Of a stretch of DNA of 60,133 bases, positions 59,528-60,133 are shown in pieces (within the stretch, counting starts at the first letter, position 1; every line of letters starts with the position of its first letter). The stretch spans positions 1-60,133 of the forward strand of contig JAKBHH010000009.1 in the NCBI GenBank assembly GCA_021836865.1. The letters are read 5' to 3'. The notes beneath the pieces were generated by a model that was not told the DNA's origin, made no database searches, and saw only the letters and a list, made by a program, of their open reading frames with translations. The translations under genes were made by a program, and so were the position numbers. The DNA comes from Acidobacteriota bacterium. GTDB taxonomy: Bacteria > Acidobacteriota > Terriglobia > Terriglobales > Acidobacteriaceae.

Positions 59528-59860
59528 ATGCAAGCAGGCGGGCAGTGGCCCCTTGAAGAGGCCATGACGCAACTATGGACGCGCTTTCTTCCGCATATGG
59601 AAGAGCGGGTTCGGGCGCTTGAAATGGCAGCGTGTGGACTGTCGCAGGAGAACTTTGCGCCCGGCGATTGCGCGGTGGGCAGCGCAGCCGCGCACAAACT
59701 GGCTGGTGTGCTGGGCAGTTTTGGCTTGCACGAGGGCACGCACCTTGCGCGCGAAGCCGAAACGCTTTGTGCCGATGCTGCGGGGCCCGATCCGGTGGCC
59801 TCGGCCCGAGTGGCCGAGATTGCATTGCAGCTCCGTGCGATGCTGGCCGAGCGCGGATAG
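59528..59860 (+). CDS. Stand-alone histidine phosphotransfer (HPt) protein
   Basis: The 110-residue, mainly helical product contains the HPt signature AAAHKLAGVLGSFG, with H56 as the phospho-acceptor, followed by LHEGTHLAREAE. Length fits a single HPt domain. No catalytic domain is present. Its place directly after the response regulator gene suggests a relay between kinase, HPt and regulator. Start ATG 59528 lacks a strong ribosome-binding site; ATG 59564 is an alternative. Confidence 0.8.
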   Translation: MQAGGQWPLEEAMTQLWTRFLPHMEERVRALEMAACGLSQENFAPGDCAVGSAAAHKLAGVLGSFGLHEGTHLAREAETLCADAAGPDPVASARVAEIALQLRAMLAERG

Positions 59861-59894
59861 TGCATGTGGAATCGAGCCCGGTACAATTTGGAAG

Positions 59895-60133
59895 GTGAAA
59901 CCCTCCCACGCCATTGCGCGCCAGCTCGACCTTGCTTTTGCAGAGGAGCAATCGCCGCGACGAATCTGGTCTGTCCACGGGCTTGTCGAGCAACTCCGCG
60001 AGCGCGTGGAGACGGAATGGGCGGATGCGTGGGTGGAGGGCGAAGTCTCCAACTTGCGGGCTGCTCCTTCGGGGCACTTGTATTTCACGCTGAAAGACGC
60101 CGAGGCGCAGTTGCCGGTGGTGCTTTTTCGCCG
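59895..60133 (+). CDS. xseA: Exodeoxyribonuclease VII large subunit (3' truncated)
   Basis: Exo VII degrades single-stranded DNA in both directions together with XseB. Only the first 79 codons are in the window. They include WSVHGLVEQLRERVE and the N-terminal OB-fold pattern WVEGEVSNLRAAPSGHLYFTLKD...LPVVLFR that defines XseA. The start is most likely GTG 59895; the nearest purine-rich stretch, TTTGGAAG, touches the start codon, so the exact start is uncertain. The gene continues beyond the window end. Confidence 0.85.
   Translation, partial: MKPSHAIARQLDLAFAEEQSPRRIWSVHGLVEQLRERVETEWADAWVEGEVSNLRAAPSGHLYFTLKDAEAQLPVVLFR

Overview
The window is a high-GC bacterial chromosome segment made almost entirely of vertically inherited core genes. 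Gene content, the zinc-binding (C+) forms of S14, S4, L24 and L36, the order rimP-nusA-infB, an mreBCD-mrdA-rodA-rng cluster, a GH28 polygalacturonase, and Pro/Ala-rich tails on many proteins fit an Acidobacteriota (Acidobacteriaceae-like) soil organism. That placement is inference from gene style, not from a search.

Region 1 (1-18987, + strand) is a fused str/S10/spc/alpha super-operon: tuf (5' truncated by the window), rpsJ, rplC, rplD, rplW, rplB, rpsS, rplV, rpsC, rplP, rpmC, rpsQ, rplN, rplX, rplE, rpsN, rpsH, rplF, rplR, rpsE, rpmD, rplO, secY, adk, map, infA, rpmJ, rpsM, rpsK, rpsD, rpoA, rplQ. It ends in a near-perfect intrinsic terminator. Its spacers are unusually long (often 100-260 nt) and carry 7-bp-periodic tandem repeats that begin right after the stop codons of tuf, rpsC, rpsK and rpsD, plus several GC-rich hairpins.

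Region 2 (19074-30857) is mixed metabolism and envelope. It holds a GNAT acetyltransferase, a VanZ-like protein, guaB, a small membrane protein, a processive GT2 glycosyltransferase, a long acyl-CoA dehydrogenase, a Bax-inhibitor-1-like membrane protein and a small outer-membrane barrel. A secreted polygalacturonase follows, with a strong promoter and palindromic operators, and then an ECF sigma/anti-sigma/secreted-protein operon. Region 3 (30969-36757, - strand) is rimP-nusA-infB, with a terminator-like hairpin in its leader and a terminator after infB.

Region 4 (36847-41345) holds a PLP decarboxylase-family enzyme translationally coupled to a secreted M24 (Xaa-Pro) peptidase, two overlapping small genes of unknown role, and a second outer-membrane barrel. 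Region 5 (41488-51061, - strand) is the cell-shape cluster mreB-mreC-mreD-mrdA-rodA followed by rng, whose RNase E/G product has an insertion of about 480 residues inside its S1 domain. Region 6 (51236-60133) holds an aldehyde dehydrogenase, an unknown membrane protein, a secreted S1/P1-type nuclease, a signalling set (large hybrid kinase with two degenerate receivers, a CheY-like regulator and a stand-alone HPt protein), and the start of xseA.

No mobile element, CRISPR array, tRNA or rRNA gene was seen. The most unusual signals are the heptad repeats in the ribosomal spacers, the Rng insertion with duplicated short motifs, the split phosphorelay with complementary receiver defects, the polygalacturonase operators and the rimP-nusA-infB leader hairpin.
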